From Calliopum simillimum (Eukaryota > Arthropoda > Insecta > Diptera > Lauxaniidae): 64,000 bases of DNA. The notes under the pieces are model-generated. The model had not been told where the DNA came from, searched no databases, and saw nothing but the letters and a program-made list of their open reading frames with translations. Below are positions 11,299 through 23,422 of this stretch, in pieces. Each line of letters starts with the position of its first letter. The stretch's first letter is position 1. A program made the position numbers and the translations under genes. The DNA lies in contig OX638368.1 of assembly GCA_951812925.1 (NCBI GenBank), forward strand, positions 162,302,492 to 162,366,491, read 5' to 3'.

Positions 11299-12460
11299 AT
11301 TGGAAACTTTTATCGGTAGGTAACACAAAAACTCAAAGAAAAAAGTCACTTCTTAATACACATGCACTACCAAAAACCGTTCAACGTTAATTTTGTTCTT
11401 AGCCAATTTAGTTGTTAACCGTGGTATAACTTCAAAACGAATGAGTAGCGCAAAAATAAACCCAAGATTTTTATGAACAATCTAGAACGAGAAGAAACTA
11501 ACAACTCTTTGAGCAGAACAGCTTAACGCATTAGAGCCAAGGCGAAAATTGAGAGAGAAGTAGCCAAAAATAGAAGAGAACAACATTCGCTTTGGTGACG
11601 ACAGTTTATGAAAGAGTTAAGAGTTGGAGCTACGTGTTCTTGAAAGACCTTAAACAGAAGAACTCATTATCAATTGATTGTTTTTTAAAAGTTAAAGCAA
11701 ATGCCATGTAATGAGTGATCAAAATAGAAAGTAAAAAATCTTTTGCATTTCAAATGAAAGTAGAAGTGGCAAAATCATAGTCTGACTCACATAATCCACT
11801 ATACATAGAGCATAAAAGCTTAATAGTTTTGATTTAAAAGTAGTTCTTGTTTTTGTGCCTACACTGGAAAAAAAGGATTATTATAAATCAATTGTATGTA
11901 GTACTTGTTATCATGCCATAAATTTTTTTGAACTTTGTAAGTTCAGAATTCGTCAAATTGAAATACAAAAATATTTTATGTTTGTTTAGCTAAAATTTTC
12001 AGAAAATGTTCGTTGTAAGGAAAGATATGAAAATAACGTACAATTTCCAATTAAAATCAACGTACAATTGATAGCAGTCTTTTTGACCGTTTTTACATTT
12101 GTTTAATTGGTAGTTCTGTGAAATTTGTAGTATTTTTTTTTTTTAGTGTAGATACGATTTTTGACTCCATGGTGTCATTTTCAAATGGTCATTTTATGAA
12201 AGTTTGTTATACACCAAAATATTCAGAAAAGAACAGAGTTAAAGGGTTGTTGCCGAAAAAATATTTGAAATTGTAAATAAAACTTTAAACGATTTTCATT
12301 TGGCACAATTTTTGATACCAAACAGTTTTCAATATTCTGTCGTTTGTACGCTATAAAGTGTACGTCAAAACCATATTATCTGCTCGGTTACTGATATCCT
12401 GGAAAATTGTTTTTCAAAAAAACTTCCCGGAATATTTGGATATTTGGATTTTTCCGCACT
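11299..12460. other. upstream region of the serpin, no other gene seen
   Basis: This should contain the serpin promoter, but I see no clear TATA box or initiator at a convincing distance from the ATG. The sequence becomes AT-rich and repetitive towards 12400. Confidence 0.4.
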
Positions 12461-12464
12461 GTCC

Positions 12465-12905
12465 CTAGGTTTGGTTAGGTTTAAATGGCGGCAAATTAGC
12501 CACACATAGACCAAAAAGGTCCATAGTGATACCACATCATCCCGGACGTTGAGTCACGTAGATGTAATTAATTAGATATAATAATGGGGTTTCAGCCTTC
12601 TTCAGGCTTGAGCGTGAAGGCCTTAGATGCCATTGCGAAGTTTTTTATTGGTTTTAGACTAGTATCTGCAAGTTCTTCAAGATTGTTAAAAAACATTTGT
12701 CCAAGGGTTTTAAATCTGGTTCTGCAAAGCGCTGGGCAAAACCGCAGTAGATGTTCCAAATTCTCCTCTTCGTCTTCATTACACCATCGACACCTACTAT
12801 CCGCTAGAATGCCCATTCTATGAGCATGATAACCAATAAGACAGTTTCCAGTGATGGCTCCTACAACAGTTCTACATGTTTTACGAGATAAAGAGAGAAG
12901 GTAGT
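12465..12905 (-). mobile_element. 3' end of a jockey/I-type LINE (post-RNase H region and 3' UTR)
   Basis: On the minus strand, 12900 down to 12592 translates in one frame. It starts KTDYLLSLSRKTCRTVVGAI, continues through GNCLIGYHAHRMGILADS and CRWCNEDEEENLEHLLRFCP, and stops at 12592. This is the Cys/His-bearing C-terminal region that follows RNase H in jockey/I-group non-LTR retrotransposons (C-x2-C ... H-x4-C pattern). Downstream to about 12465 is a short 3' UTR with GGTATCAC and TTGCCGCCATTTAAACC. It is 5'-truncated near 12905, as dead-on-arrival copies usually are. Family placement is from motif recognition only. Confidence 0.7.
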
Positions 12906-15900
12906 CGGTTTTATCTTTACAGAAAGTTGGGCAAAAATTTTTTTGTTATTTTACTAGTATTGGAGTTGATCCATTTTAGGTTAGCCTCACAGTAAAGCGA
13001 TTTCTGATATATGACATTGTGGTAGGTAAGGGTCCCTATTCCTAAGATAAATATTTGTTTTCTTAAGTTCCACGGGGCACCACATAATTTGATAATAAAA
13101 AAGTATTTGAGTAATTTTTTTTTAAGTTTTTTAATAACATTCAAGGGTAGTTACTAAAGCTTGAATTTAGAAGCAAGTATTGTAGAAGGTTATAAATTTA
13201 ACTAATTTCAATAGAGGGGGAAGGGGGAAGAGGAGTTTCACTTGCAGTCAAAAAGTGATGAAACCATCATTTAAGCGGCCATACAACGCTTTTTGTTAAA
13301 ATTTGACAACTGGTAGCGACCTCTAAATCGTCAGAATTAAAAGAAAAAACTTTGTTTTATGTTTATATGTATATTATCGAATTAAAAAGTGCCGCGGTGA
13401 CAATTCAAAAGTCAAAAGATAAGGACCACCCTAACGTACATATTTAAACAACTCTTAATAAAACTACGTGAAATTTGACACAAACTGTGCAAACAGAGAG
13501 CCACACATCGATGTGTGTGACATTAATTTCAGACATGGCTCAGACAATTTTGGACATTGTTGAGTGAACTTTTTACACAGTGTGTGTGTGAAATTTAACA
13601 CAGTTTTCGGTAGAGCGAAGTGTTGACAATATTAAAATAACTTCTGGCGATATGGAATTGAATTTTTACTGTATATTTCTATCGGGCTCAGATTAAAGAT
13701 CCTCAAAATTTCTCTTCATTTCCCACTTAATATGACCAAAAAATTTTAATTTATCTTCAGTGCTTTCTTCAGCGTAAGCTTTAAATTTAATGTGAATGAT
13801 AATTTCTACGCTCTTTTGAACAACAACAGCGCCAGCAACAGCGGTTTTTGATTAACCTACATATTTAAATTAACGAAAATGACCAAGCAGTAAACAAACA
13901 AAGTAGACCGAAAACCCATGCCAACTAAAATTGGGGACAGTGAACTTTGCATACACTAACCAACCCAAACCAACCAACCAACTAACCAACACATGAACAA
14001 CATCTGATACAATTTGATTTCTTTTTATAACAATTTGACTTACAGGTGGCGTACGCTTGAACTTCAGAGCCGTGAAGAGAAAAAAGATCTGCGATCATTG
14101 CAAGAGTTCTCGTTAAACAAGTTCTTCTTGTTAAGATCTTTTTGTAGTTGTTGTTATTGGAAGAAGCAAAAATCAGAATATGCGATTATGGCAATATTAC
14201 AACTTAACCGCTAAGCTACCGCAGCATCCCAAACAATTCTTAACTGAAGCGGGGCTTTCGATGACTTTCATTATTCGCAGCTGGGAAAACTTTTAGAAAT
14301 GGTAAAACATATGATTTTGAATGAAGCAACAACAGCTACATAAATTAAGATTTTATTTCAATGGCCTGGGAGCCTGCAGAATGACAGAATAAAATGGGTT
14401 AAGCGCAGTAAGCAAGACGAGTACTGCCAGTGCAGTGAACTTACATACCCGTTTCTTTTCTGTCTAAACTTTACAGCGCAAATTTTTACGCATGCGTGCG
14501 TGGCCAGCGCTTAATGAACGGCGACGCTAAGCCAACTTACTTGAATACTTATCGTCAGATACTATTTTGTATCAATTTCTTTTCCCCCATTTACTGGTTT
14601 GAACTTAAACAAATGTATATCAGCAACGTTTTAAGTAAAATTGTTTAACTTTTATCAATAAGTTGATTCACCAACGATGTATATGTTGTACAAGCAAGCC
14701 ACCACCAGCTGTTCAGCATCTGGTAGTTAAAAATATACTCTAATATGCAAAGCAAATATAAGCGAATTTCAAAAAAAAAAAAAAAAAGATCTTCAAGCAA
14801 AATATAAAGACCTTGGCTTGAAACAACGATATCGACTTCTTTTCCTTTTGTATGTGAGTATTCCTTATAAATTAAAATATTAATTACATTTCTGGGACAA
14901 AAACCAAGGTGGGCATAAAACTTTTTAATAGTGCGTAGCAATAACTTTGCATATCCTTGCACCATTCCCCTCCATCTACACAAAAACATTTGTTCGTTTG
15001 TAATAATTCGCCATAATTGAAATAATTCCCAAACCAATCGAGCCGTCGATTTCAACTTAACCTGGCTCACTTGTGCAGCGGAGGCCAAAAGGCACATTAA
15101 AACTTTCCTTTTGCGCTCTACAACAATGCGATGGCTCCCAATTGCGCAATCAAACATCAAGAGTCACGTATTGCCTGACTACTCACCTTTTTATGGGGGC
15201 GGCGGGGCGGAAGTTGCTCACTGAAGTTGCCTGCATAAATTTGCCGCCCTGTGTTTCCTGTACCGCAAGTGGCGCACTTTACTTGACTTTCGCGGAAGCA
15301 ACTAATTTTAAGTCTGTGTTCATGCTTCACTGAAGTTGTCCTTATGGTGGCATTCAGCATTCAATGTCTTCATCGGCAGAAATGCTTCCTTCGAGCATCT
15401 TGTGATAGGAATGTATTTGTTCGTGTTTTTCGTTTTATTCCTAATTTTGTTTTTCTTATGTTCGTTGTACCTAAGAATATTATCAGATTCAGACGCCAGA
15501 GCATTCAAATCAAAAATTTTCATCTGCTGTCGTAGAAAGTAAGTCCCGCGTGAGTTCATAAAATGTTTTACCTTCGAGCTGGATCTCTTTCACTTGAATG
15601 CAGGAAGGACAAGGTTAAAATTCGTTGGTGTTTTTTATTATCTTTTTATAGACCTTGTTCAATGTTTTTATTTATTTTATGTTTGAGGCTACCAGAGCAA
15701 CAGTGGCTTAACCAACACTTCGTTAAAAAAGCAAAACCAAATAATGAAAAAAGAGCGTTCTTATAATCCATGCTAAAATAAAAACACACATATTATTAAA
15801 AAAATGAGCACCCCATGCCAAATCAAAGCAAACTGCACAAACCAAACAGCGTGTGGTGAGAGGAAACAGAGAGCGTAGCATGTGGTTAAAAGCAACGATA

Positions 15901-16156
15901 CTCGAATGTCCGAACCACATTGTAAAGCTGTTCAGTTTTAGTTTGATTGAAGTGCAATAAGGTTAAAGTGTTGATTGTTGAAATAAGTAAGAATAAAACT
16001 TTTCAGAGATTTAAAATATCTACCAAGTTGCGATTTTATTCGCATCACAGAGATTAAACAGCTATCATTTTAAGACTTAATTTTAAAATATGGTCACTTT
16101 ACTTTTCATTGGGATGCTATGATCGAAAATAAGTTTTTTTTACTCTCTTTCATCCT
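12906..16156. other. intergenic, no gene recognised
   Basis: Open frames here (for example the 171-codon frame at 14645-15160 minus) show no family motif and contain homopolymer-encoded runs. Positions 15030-15340 are distinctly less AT-rich than the surroundings and could be unique regulatory DNA. Simple sequence: an A run near 14768, and AACCAACC repeats at 13958-13990. Confidence 0.4.
15687..15750 (+). repeat. half copy of the 29.6-kb hairpin MITE
   Basis: GAGGCTACCAGAGCAACAGT followed by GGCTTAACC, an ACTTCGTTAAAAAAGCAAAA stretch and a diverged tail matches one arm of the complete copy at 29617-29734. The second arm is missing or unrecognisable. Confidence 0.55.
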
Positions 16157-16460
16157 TTAAGGGGTATGAACACTGTAAACGCTTTAATTTCAGGTGGTTT
16201 TTATTTTATTAGTTAAGTAAAATTGGCTTGACATATAAATATAAAACTTTGTATGTGTATTAATTGAAGTTAGTACATGAAGTACATGAAAAAATTTGAT
16301 ATTGATACAATTTGTCTCTTCTAAAACTTAAAACGCCGTTTTCATGAAACCACTTTTTTAACCGGGGTGACAGCATAACTTGAAGAGCTTTTATCCGATC
16401 GACTTGATTCCAACGGCATTTTGTAGAAAAAACATGTCTCTACAGCAAGACGTAGCGGTT

Positions 16461-17376
16461 TTTTTTATACCCTACACCCAGGGTATATTCACTTTGTCCT
16501 TCCGTTTGTAACACAGAGAAGGAGGCGTGGCAGATATAGAAAAGTATATATATTCTTGATCAGCGTCACCTCCTGAGTCGATATATCCATGTCCGTCTGT
16601 CTGGCTGGCTGGGTGGCTGGCTGGCTGGTTGTGTGTTGAAATACACTTTTTGGGAAAACTGAGCAAGATATTTCAATGAAATTTGGTACACTGCCTCCGT
16701 CAAAGATAGCTCGGGGAATTGAAAATGAGCGAAATCGGTTAACGGACACGCTTACCGCCCATACAAAAAATATATTCAAAATGCAATTTTAGGAGTATAT
16801 TTCACGACAATGCAACTAAAATACGCATAAATACTAAGAATTGTATGCGCAAGCTCTGAAAAAAAACTGAGCAAATTCGGACAAGAGAGCGTGGCACCTC
16901 CCATATAAGCAAAAGCTTCAAAACGCTATACTGAAAACGTTTCATGAGATATTCGAACCAAATTTAACTCAGATACTAAGAATCATAAATGAAAGCTCTC
17001 AACAAAAATTGGGTGAAATCGGACCAGGGGGCGTGGCACCTCACATATGAGCAAAAGTTTCAAAATGCTATACTGAAAGAGTTTTTTGAGATAATCCAAC
17101 CAAACTTCACTCAAATACTAAAGACTAAAAATGCGCGCTCAAAGCTAAAACTAGAAGAACTCGAATAAGAGGGCGTGGCACCTCCTATATAAGCAAAAGC
17201 TTCAAAACGCTATACTGAAAACGTTTTTCACTCAGACATTAAAAACTATAAAACTCTGAACATAAACTGTGTGAACTCGGACAGGGCGTAGCACCTCCCA
17301 TATGAGCAAAATTTTGAAAATACTGCAGTGTAGGGTATTTAATGTTTGGCCAGGCCAAATTTTACACCCTTACTAG
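16461..17376 (+). mobile_element. helentron-like non-autonomous element (HINE/DINE-1 type), copy A
   Basis: The order of parts matches helentron-associated elements such as DINE-1. A 5' block begins TATACCCTACACCC. It is followed by a conserved ~100-bp segment, a CTGG/GGCT microsatellite (about 16597-16632), four ~141-bp internal tandem units each containing GCGTGGCACCTCCCATAT (near 16889, 17031, 17172 and a shortened one near 17286), the inverted 3' partner GTGTAGGGTAT, the hairpin TTTGGCCAGGCCAAA and the end ...CTTACTAG. The 5' boundary is approximate. No Rep/helicase coding is present. Confidence 0.75.
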
Positions 17377-18164
17377 TTCAATTTTTATACCCTAACCAAG
17401 GTATATTCACTTTGTCCTTCCGTTTGTAACGCAGAGAAGGAGGCGTGGCATATATGGAAAAGTATATATATTCTTGATCAGCGTCACCTCCTGAGGCAAT
17501 ATAGCCATGTCCGTCTGTCTGGCTGGCTGGCTGGCTGTGTGTGGAAATACATTTTTTGGGAAAACTAAGCAAGATAATTCAATGAAATTTGGTGTACGGC
17601 CTCCGTCGTCAAAGATAGCTCGGGGAATTGAAAATGAGTGAAATCGGTTGACGGACACGCCTACCGCCCATACAAAAAATATATTCAAAATGCAACCTTT
17701 GGAGTATTTTTTACGATAATGCCACCAAAATATACGTAAATACTACGAATTGTAAGCGCAAGCTCTGGACAAAAACTAGGCGAATTCGAACAAGAGGGCG
17801 TGACACCTCCCATATAAGCAAAAGCTTGAAAACGTTATACTGAAAGCGTTTTTTGAGATATTCAAACCAAATTTGACTCAGACACTAAGAATAATAAATG
17901 AAAGCTCTCAACGGTGAAATCGGACAAGTGGGCGTGGCACTTCCCATATAAGAAAAAGTTACAAAATGCTATACTGAAAGAGTTTTGTGAGATGATCCAA
18001 CTAAATTTCACTCAAATACTAAGAACTATAAATTCAATCTCTGAGAAAAAACTGGGTGAATTCTGACAAGAGGGTGTGGCCCCTCCCATATAAGCAAAAT
18101 TCGCATAATACTGCAGTGTAGGGTATTAAATGTTTGGCCAGGCAAAAGGTAACACCCTTACTAG
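17377..18164 (+). mobile_element. helentron-like element, copy B (tandem, same strand)
   Basis: It starts one to a few bases after the CTAG of copy A, repeats the whole arrangement with one fewer full internal unit, and ends CTTACTAG at 18164 after a partly decayed hairpin (TTTGGCCAGGCAAAA). Head-to-tail joining is characteristic of rolling-circle elements. Confidence 0.75.
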
Positions 18165-18570
18165 TTAACTCTTTTTTGATGAACTATTATTTAATGAAAA
18201 TTTAATGAATTTTTTTTTTTTTTAATCGTTTGTAATTGATATTTTCAAAGTCCCCTACGTCAAACTATAGTCATTTATATGTACTTTAAAAATATTTTTG
18301 GTTTTTTGCTTTTAGACGGTCCCTTAATTCTGCAATGTCAATGTCAATGTCTGTCAACGCCACTGGGATCAATTTTTAGGCGCGTCATGTTTGACGAAGG
18401 ACTGTGGGCCAACGCGATACATAAAAAAAGATATCAATTTTTTTCATGAAGTACTAACTTCAATTAATACACATACAAAGTTTTATATTTATATGTCAAG
18501 CCAATTTTTCTTAATCAATAAAATAAAAACCACCTCAAATTAAAGCGTTTACAGTGTTCATACCCCTTAA

Positions 18571-19309
18571 ATACACAAGGGTCATTCCATTGTGACTCAA
18601 TGGACATTTTACTATAGATTATGATAAAACTTTGGTCATAACTTAGTTATTAAAAGCCCTAAGACTGTGAAAACAGTCTCGAAAAGTAACTAAAGAACGC
18701 TTTAACGAATTATAAAGAAATTTTAAAAAGTTAATGTTTTCTGTCGTAAATTGTTGTTTAAATAGGACATAGGACATGAAACGGAACACTTTTTTTCATT
18801 GATTAACTTATGGAAGAATTTTAGCCAGACTACTGCTGTTTTATGAAATTTTTTTTATATCGAAATTGAAGAAATATGTGACTACTATTAAAGACTTTAA
18901 AATAAAAGCAAGCTATTTAGATAAAGAAAATATAACATTTTGAATTTGTGACTCGACGGGGCGTTCTGTTCTGATTTGCGGCACAAGAATGAAAACAGTG
19001 AAATTTTTGTACAGTATAATCGAATTTTTGATGTTTTAATTATGTCTATTGTAATAATAACTGCTTAAGACGATCCTTGGTCACAAATCAAAGCCGCAAA
19101 CCCAAGCTATTAATCCTTATTGTCACAGGCAAAGAGGATATCGTACTGATAAGTTTTGCAGTAAAAAACCATGTCTCACAAGAAACAAAAATTGTATGGT
19201 TGATTATGAAATATAAACAGAGTCGAATTGAAATAAATATGCAACAAAAAGTCCTCTTTTATATTTTTAAAAACTTTTTTTAGAGAGAAGTAAATAGACG
19301 GAGAGGAGA
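18571..19309. other. intergenic, nothing recognised
   Basis: AT-rich with no supported feature. Confidence 0.4.
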
Positions 19310-20640
19310 GCCTCCTCATAGTGTTAATGCTGAATTTTTTGTGGGTGTTCTTCCAATAGTTGGTACGAACTTTTGTTGTAGTCAAATCTTGAGAGGTGGT
19401 GCCTTTGTGAGATATCGGGTGCGAATTTTCGAGAAAAAAGCAGTTTTTGAATGTTGATTTTCAAATAGCTCTAACTATGACTACGTCATAGTATCATAAC
19501 CGAATTTGTTTTTGGGTATTCTCCTTATAGTAGGCACTAACTTTTGTTTTAGTCAAACCGTGAGAGATGGTGCCTTCGTAAGGTATCGGTTGCATTTTGT
19601 CAAATGCACGAAGGCACCACCTCTCAAGGTTTGACTAAAACAAAAGTTATTACCTACTATTAGAAGAATACCCAGAAAAAAAATTCAGCTATGATACTAT
19701 GACATAGGCATAGTTATAGCTATTTCAAAATCAATATTCAAAACACTGATTTTCTCGACCTTTCGCACCCGATATCTCACGAAGGTGGTGCCCTCAAGAT
19801 TTGACTAGAACAAAAGTTCATACCTACTATTGCGCTATAGGTCAAAAAGGATATTTTTTTGGCCAAAATTCATAACGTTCATATTATCATGGTGACCAAC
19901 TTCAAATTAAGTTTTTATGACTAAAAAAACAATTCTGAAAAAAATCTTAACCCTTGTACCGTGTCAAAAATGGTACGTAATAAATTTTCTAAATAAAAAA
20001 AAAATGTTAAGCAGTCTACAACTAACCTCAAAAATAAAAAAGTACTAATTTTTCGTATAAATATCTCTATTTTTCGAAAAACCTAATGCAAAAATTGTGC
20101 GCACTTTTACCCAAGTTACTTGGATTAGTAGTATCTTTAGTATTTTCTAATAAGAAATTGAAAAACAGCTTCTTCGCTTTCTTTTTTGTCTGTCTTTTGC
20201 AACCAGACTTCGAATCAATCGGAATTGTGAAGAAAAGTTACCTGACAAAAAAATTCATTAAAAAAAGGCACAATCGGGCGTCTATATTTCTAAATAACAT
20301 TAGCAATAGCAACGTCTTACTAGTTTTATTTTAGAAAAAAACAAATTATTTTAATTACTTTTTATTAATTGAAAAAATGAGTTCTTTTTTGCGTTATCGC
20401 ATTAAAATGCAAATGCATCAACTTTGACATATCGCTGAGGAACGGAAAATTACTTTTTCCCAAAACAAAAAACACTTTTGTTTGTATTGAAGTATTCTCC
20501 GTTACACTGCATCAACGAAATTTCAATAGCAATACTTGTAAAGTTTGTATTTTGGCCAAAAAAATGTGCCTTTTGACTTATAGTGTATTGGAACAATACC
20601 CACAAAAAAATGCAGTTTTAATTCTATGAGGAAGGTCAGC
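19310..20640. mobile_element. foldback element with two related units per arm
   Basis: Around a centre near 19595 the sequence is repeated in inverted order; within each arm a ~150-bp unit (TGGGTGTTCTTCCAATAG ... GTGGTGCCTTTGTGAGATATCGG) occurs twice in diverged form. The right arm is split by the insertion at 19833-20585 and resumes at 20591 (GAACAATACCCACAAAAA). A third, isolated copy of the unit lies near 60280-60400. Outer limits are estimates. Confidence 0.6.
19833..20585. mobile_element. 753-bp TIR element inserted in the foldback, 5-bp TSD
   Basis: Ends: CGCTATAGGTCAAAAAGG on the left and the complement of CACTATAAGTCAAAAGGC on the right, continuing to TTTTTTTGGCCAAAAT in both. Direct repeat TATTG flanks it at 19828-19832 and 20586-20590. 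Removing the element restores ACTATTGGAACAATACCCAC, which matches other copies of the host repeat. A 5-bp TSD with CACTATA-like tips resembles Transib-type ends, but that is a weak assignment. The 82-codon open frame inside (20086-20334) is unrecognised. Confidence 0.7.
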
Positions 20641-22544
20641 CAAGCGCTGGCTATTAGTCTAAAACAATAAACATTTTGCATTATGCAAATTTAATTTTTT
20701 TCTCATTTTCAGTTTTGAAACGGAATGAAAAATCTTTCTGTTACACAGAGAATTTCAGCTGTTGACTTTTTTCTGCTAGGGTTATATACAAATCAGCATC
20801 TTTTCAATGCTTTCCTTCATGACTTTTCCTAAACTTGCTTTTAAACACTATTAAAGCAAAAATAACTTAAATTACTCAAGGGACACATTTCATATAGTTA
20901 AGGTAGTTTTCTTAAGTATCTCCTGCACGCTTAATAGAAAAGAAAGTTTTGTGGCAACCGAAAAGTCATGTCCAAAAGGAAAAAGGGTTGATTATGCGAT
21001 GTTAACGTAAAACTATAAATTATGTGGCAGGACAGACAAAGTGTAAATAGCCCCTTAAGAGTTATACAGATACATATGTACATACATACATACACTACGC
21101 GCAAGAAATAAGAGGCATATTCAGAATTATTACTATTTAGCCTATGGTAGCTGCCTGCTTACAATAAATTATACTTTTGACTCTCAACAAAAGGCCAAGA
21201 AATAAAGTTTAACGGTTAAGAAATAGTTGGGTAGTTGGTAGGTGAAATTATGTTTATTTAAGAAATGTCTCCATGGGGATGCATAAAAGATGTTGGTATT
21301 CAAAGCGCAAGAAAAAAAGGACCAACATTTTTGGTCACTTGGTTTGACAGTATGGTTGGTTTTTGCTACTACAATAACACTGTGACTAATTGCTTGATTT
21401 ATGATTTAAAATTTATTAATTTGTTGTAAAATTTTGCACTATAGGTTGTCTATGGGTTCAAGTTCTCTCATACACATTTTTTAATTAAGATTTTCTTTCG
21501 CCCGAGGGCTACTTAGTCTTGCTTTTGTTTCATTTGAAGTTAAACATGTGGCATACAATTATTTGCTACAATGACTTTGCAACTGTCAACTGTCATAAAT
21601 CAAACGATACATCAGCCAGCAGAAAAGGTGAAAGCAAGTGCGTTTTAGACATGATGTCGACTCCCACACCACCTACCTTTTCCCTTTCGTTGTCATTAAG
21701 ATGTTTTTCATACCATAAATATATACTTATATATAAAATATCGTCCTATATAAAAATAGCCTCCAGCTGGTTTTTCCTAACCTAACGTTATGTCTGCTTA
21801 ATGTCAACGCGTTAAGCTGTCACTCTGACAATAGCGGTGGCTGTGACACTGACATCATACATTTGTTTGCATAAGTATTGTTGCAAGCTTTTTCTTAATC
21901 TTAATTATGTTTCATATATACATACGCATCGCAAAATTTATTGTAAGTCCTTGTTTTTCAATTCATAAGAAATAATTATTTTTTGATGATGTGCTTGCCA
22001 TCAGCCAAAGGGTAAAGCATTACTTTATGCTCTCCATACATAATCGTACATCCACAGAAGGATATCGTGCGTACATCATTTACCGCGCATTATTTGTATG
22101 AGATTGTGTGTCGTTGACATTCAGACCTTACGACAAATACGTTATTTTTGTTTTTTGATTTATTGGAGAAACATGCATTATTTTTGATTCTTTTTTAAAA
22201 TCTGTAACTTCTGGTAGTTGCAAAATAATCATTCTCCATCGGATGTAATCTTCAAGTCTGCGGTTGAGATAATGTGTGCCTACCAGACCAGCAGGATACT
22301 ATGCATAGCTTCGAGAATCAAAATCACTTACCCCTCTACATATGGGTGGTTCTCCAAAAAAATGTACCATTCAATGTCCCGGGGCTCAAAACCATGTTTA
22401 GTGCACTTAATTTGTCCGCTTCGCATGTAACGTTATTTTCAAAAAAAAAACTTATAGGACATTGCTTGTGTATAGATTCAGTTACCGGTTTTTTTGTGTT
22501 AATTCTTCAAAAAAAAAATTTTATATACAAGCTGATCCCTCATT
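20641..22544. other. intergenic, no gene recognised
   Basis: Contains only short accidental open frames and CATA/TACA simple sequence near 21065-21100. Confidence 0.4.
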
Positions 22545-22552
22545 AGTGACTG

Positions 22553-23414
22553 CAGAGCTGGGCGATAAGGATTACGGTTAGCAAACGATTACGATTGCAG
22601 TAATCCTTAAAAACAAAAAAAGACGATTACTGTAATCGTAATTATTAAAAAATCGAAATTGCGATTACTGTAATCGTAATTTAAGTTCGTTCGATGAACG
22701 ATTACTGTAATTCTTATTTCTTTTTTTTTTATATAAGGATAACTGCAATCGTTGCAAAGGATGGCTTTTGTTAAATATCAAAAGAAATCACTGTTATAAA
22801 ATGTGTTTCAATGAAAACAATATTTATACAATAATAATAATGAAAGTATATATTGAAAAAATTAGAAATCTTCAATATTAGCAAAACATTAACAGTTTTA
22901 CCCGCAAGTAACAAAGACAAAAGAAACAAAGAAAATAGAGTTTCCTGTACAAGAAATTCATAATTTACATATATCTACTTAAAACATGCATATCTTTAAT
23001 TATAAAACTCAATATTAGCTTTTAGCAAGACAAATTTTTCAAATGAAAAGTCAGAAAGAGCATGACGATGGGGACTATTTAATATGCCAGCGAAAGAAAA
23101 TAATCTTTCTACTGAAAGCGCGTTTTAATTTTGGATATTTCTAGAATTACTTTTTTAACGATTATTTTAAAAATTCTTATTTGAACAGTTTCAATATAAG
23201 GATTACTATAATCTTTCATTGAACGAACTTAGATTACGATTACAGTAATCGTAATTTAAATTTTTTTAAAATTACGATTACTGTAATCGTTATCTGAGCT
23301 CGTTCGATGAACGATTACTGTAATCCTAATCGTCTTTTTTTGTTTTTAAAGATTAATGCAATCGTAATCCTATACGCAATCAATTACACATGTAATCCTT
23401 ATCGCCCAGCTCTG
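22553..23414. mobile_element. 862-bp non-autonomous hAT element with perfect 8-bp TSD
   Basis: TIR CAGAGCTGGGCGATAAGGAT at both ends and identical 8-bp flanks AGTGACTG at 22545-22552 and 23415-23422 are diagnostic of the hAT superfamily (CAGRG tips, 8-bp duplication). The subterminal regions carry at least six copies of a palindrome, ACGATTACTGTAATCGT with small changes (near 22624, 22660, 22698, 23242, 23274, 23312). These are candidates for transposase binding. The central ~450 bp is AT-rich with no transposase frame. The intact TSD suggests a fairly recent insertion. Confidence 0.92.
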
Positions 23415-23422
23415 AGTGACTG

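Larger units (their letters stand above)
16161..18566. mobile_element. TIR element (TTAA-flanked) hosting a helentron-like pair
   Basis: About 140 bp at each end are inverted copies (tip GGGGTATGAACACTGTAAAC), flanked by TTAA at 16157-16160 and 18567-18570. Because TTAA is its own complement, a TA duplication with AGGGG tips is equally possible, so piggyBac-like versus mariner-like cannot be decided from the ends. Without the two inserted elements the body is about 700 bp and carries no transposase. Confidence 0.7.

Noticed and set aside
14645..15160. 171-codon open frame (minus)
   Set aside because: Runs through an A/T homopolymer (phenylalanine run) and shows no family resemblance.
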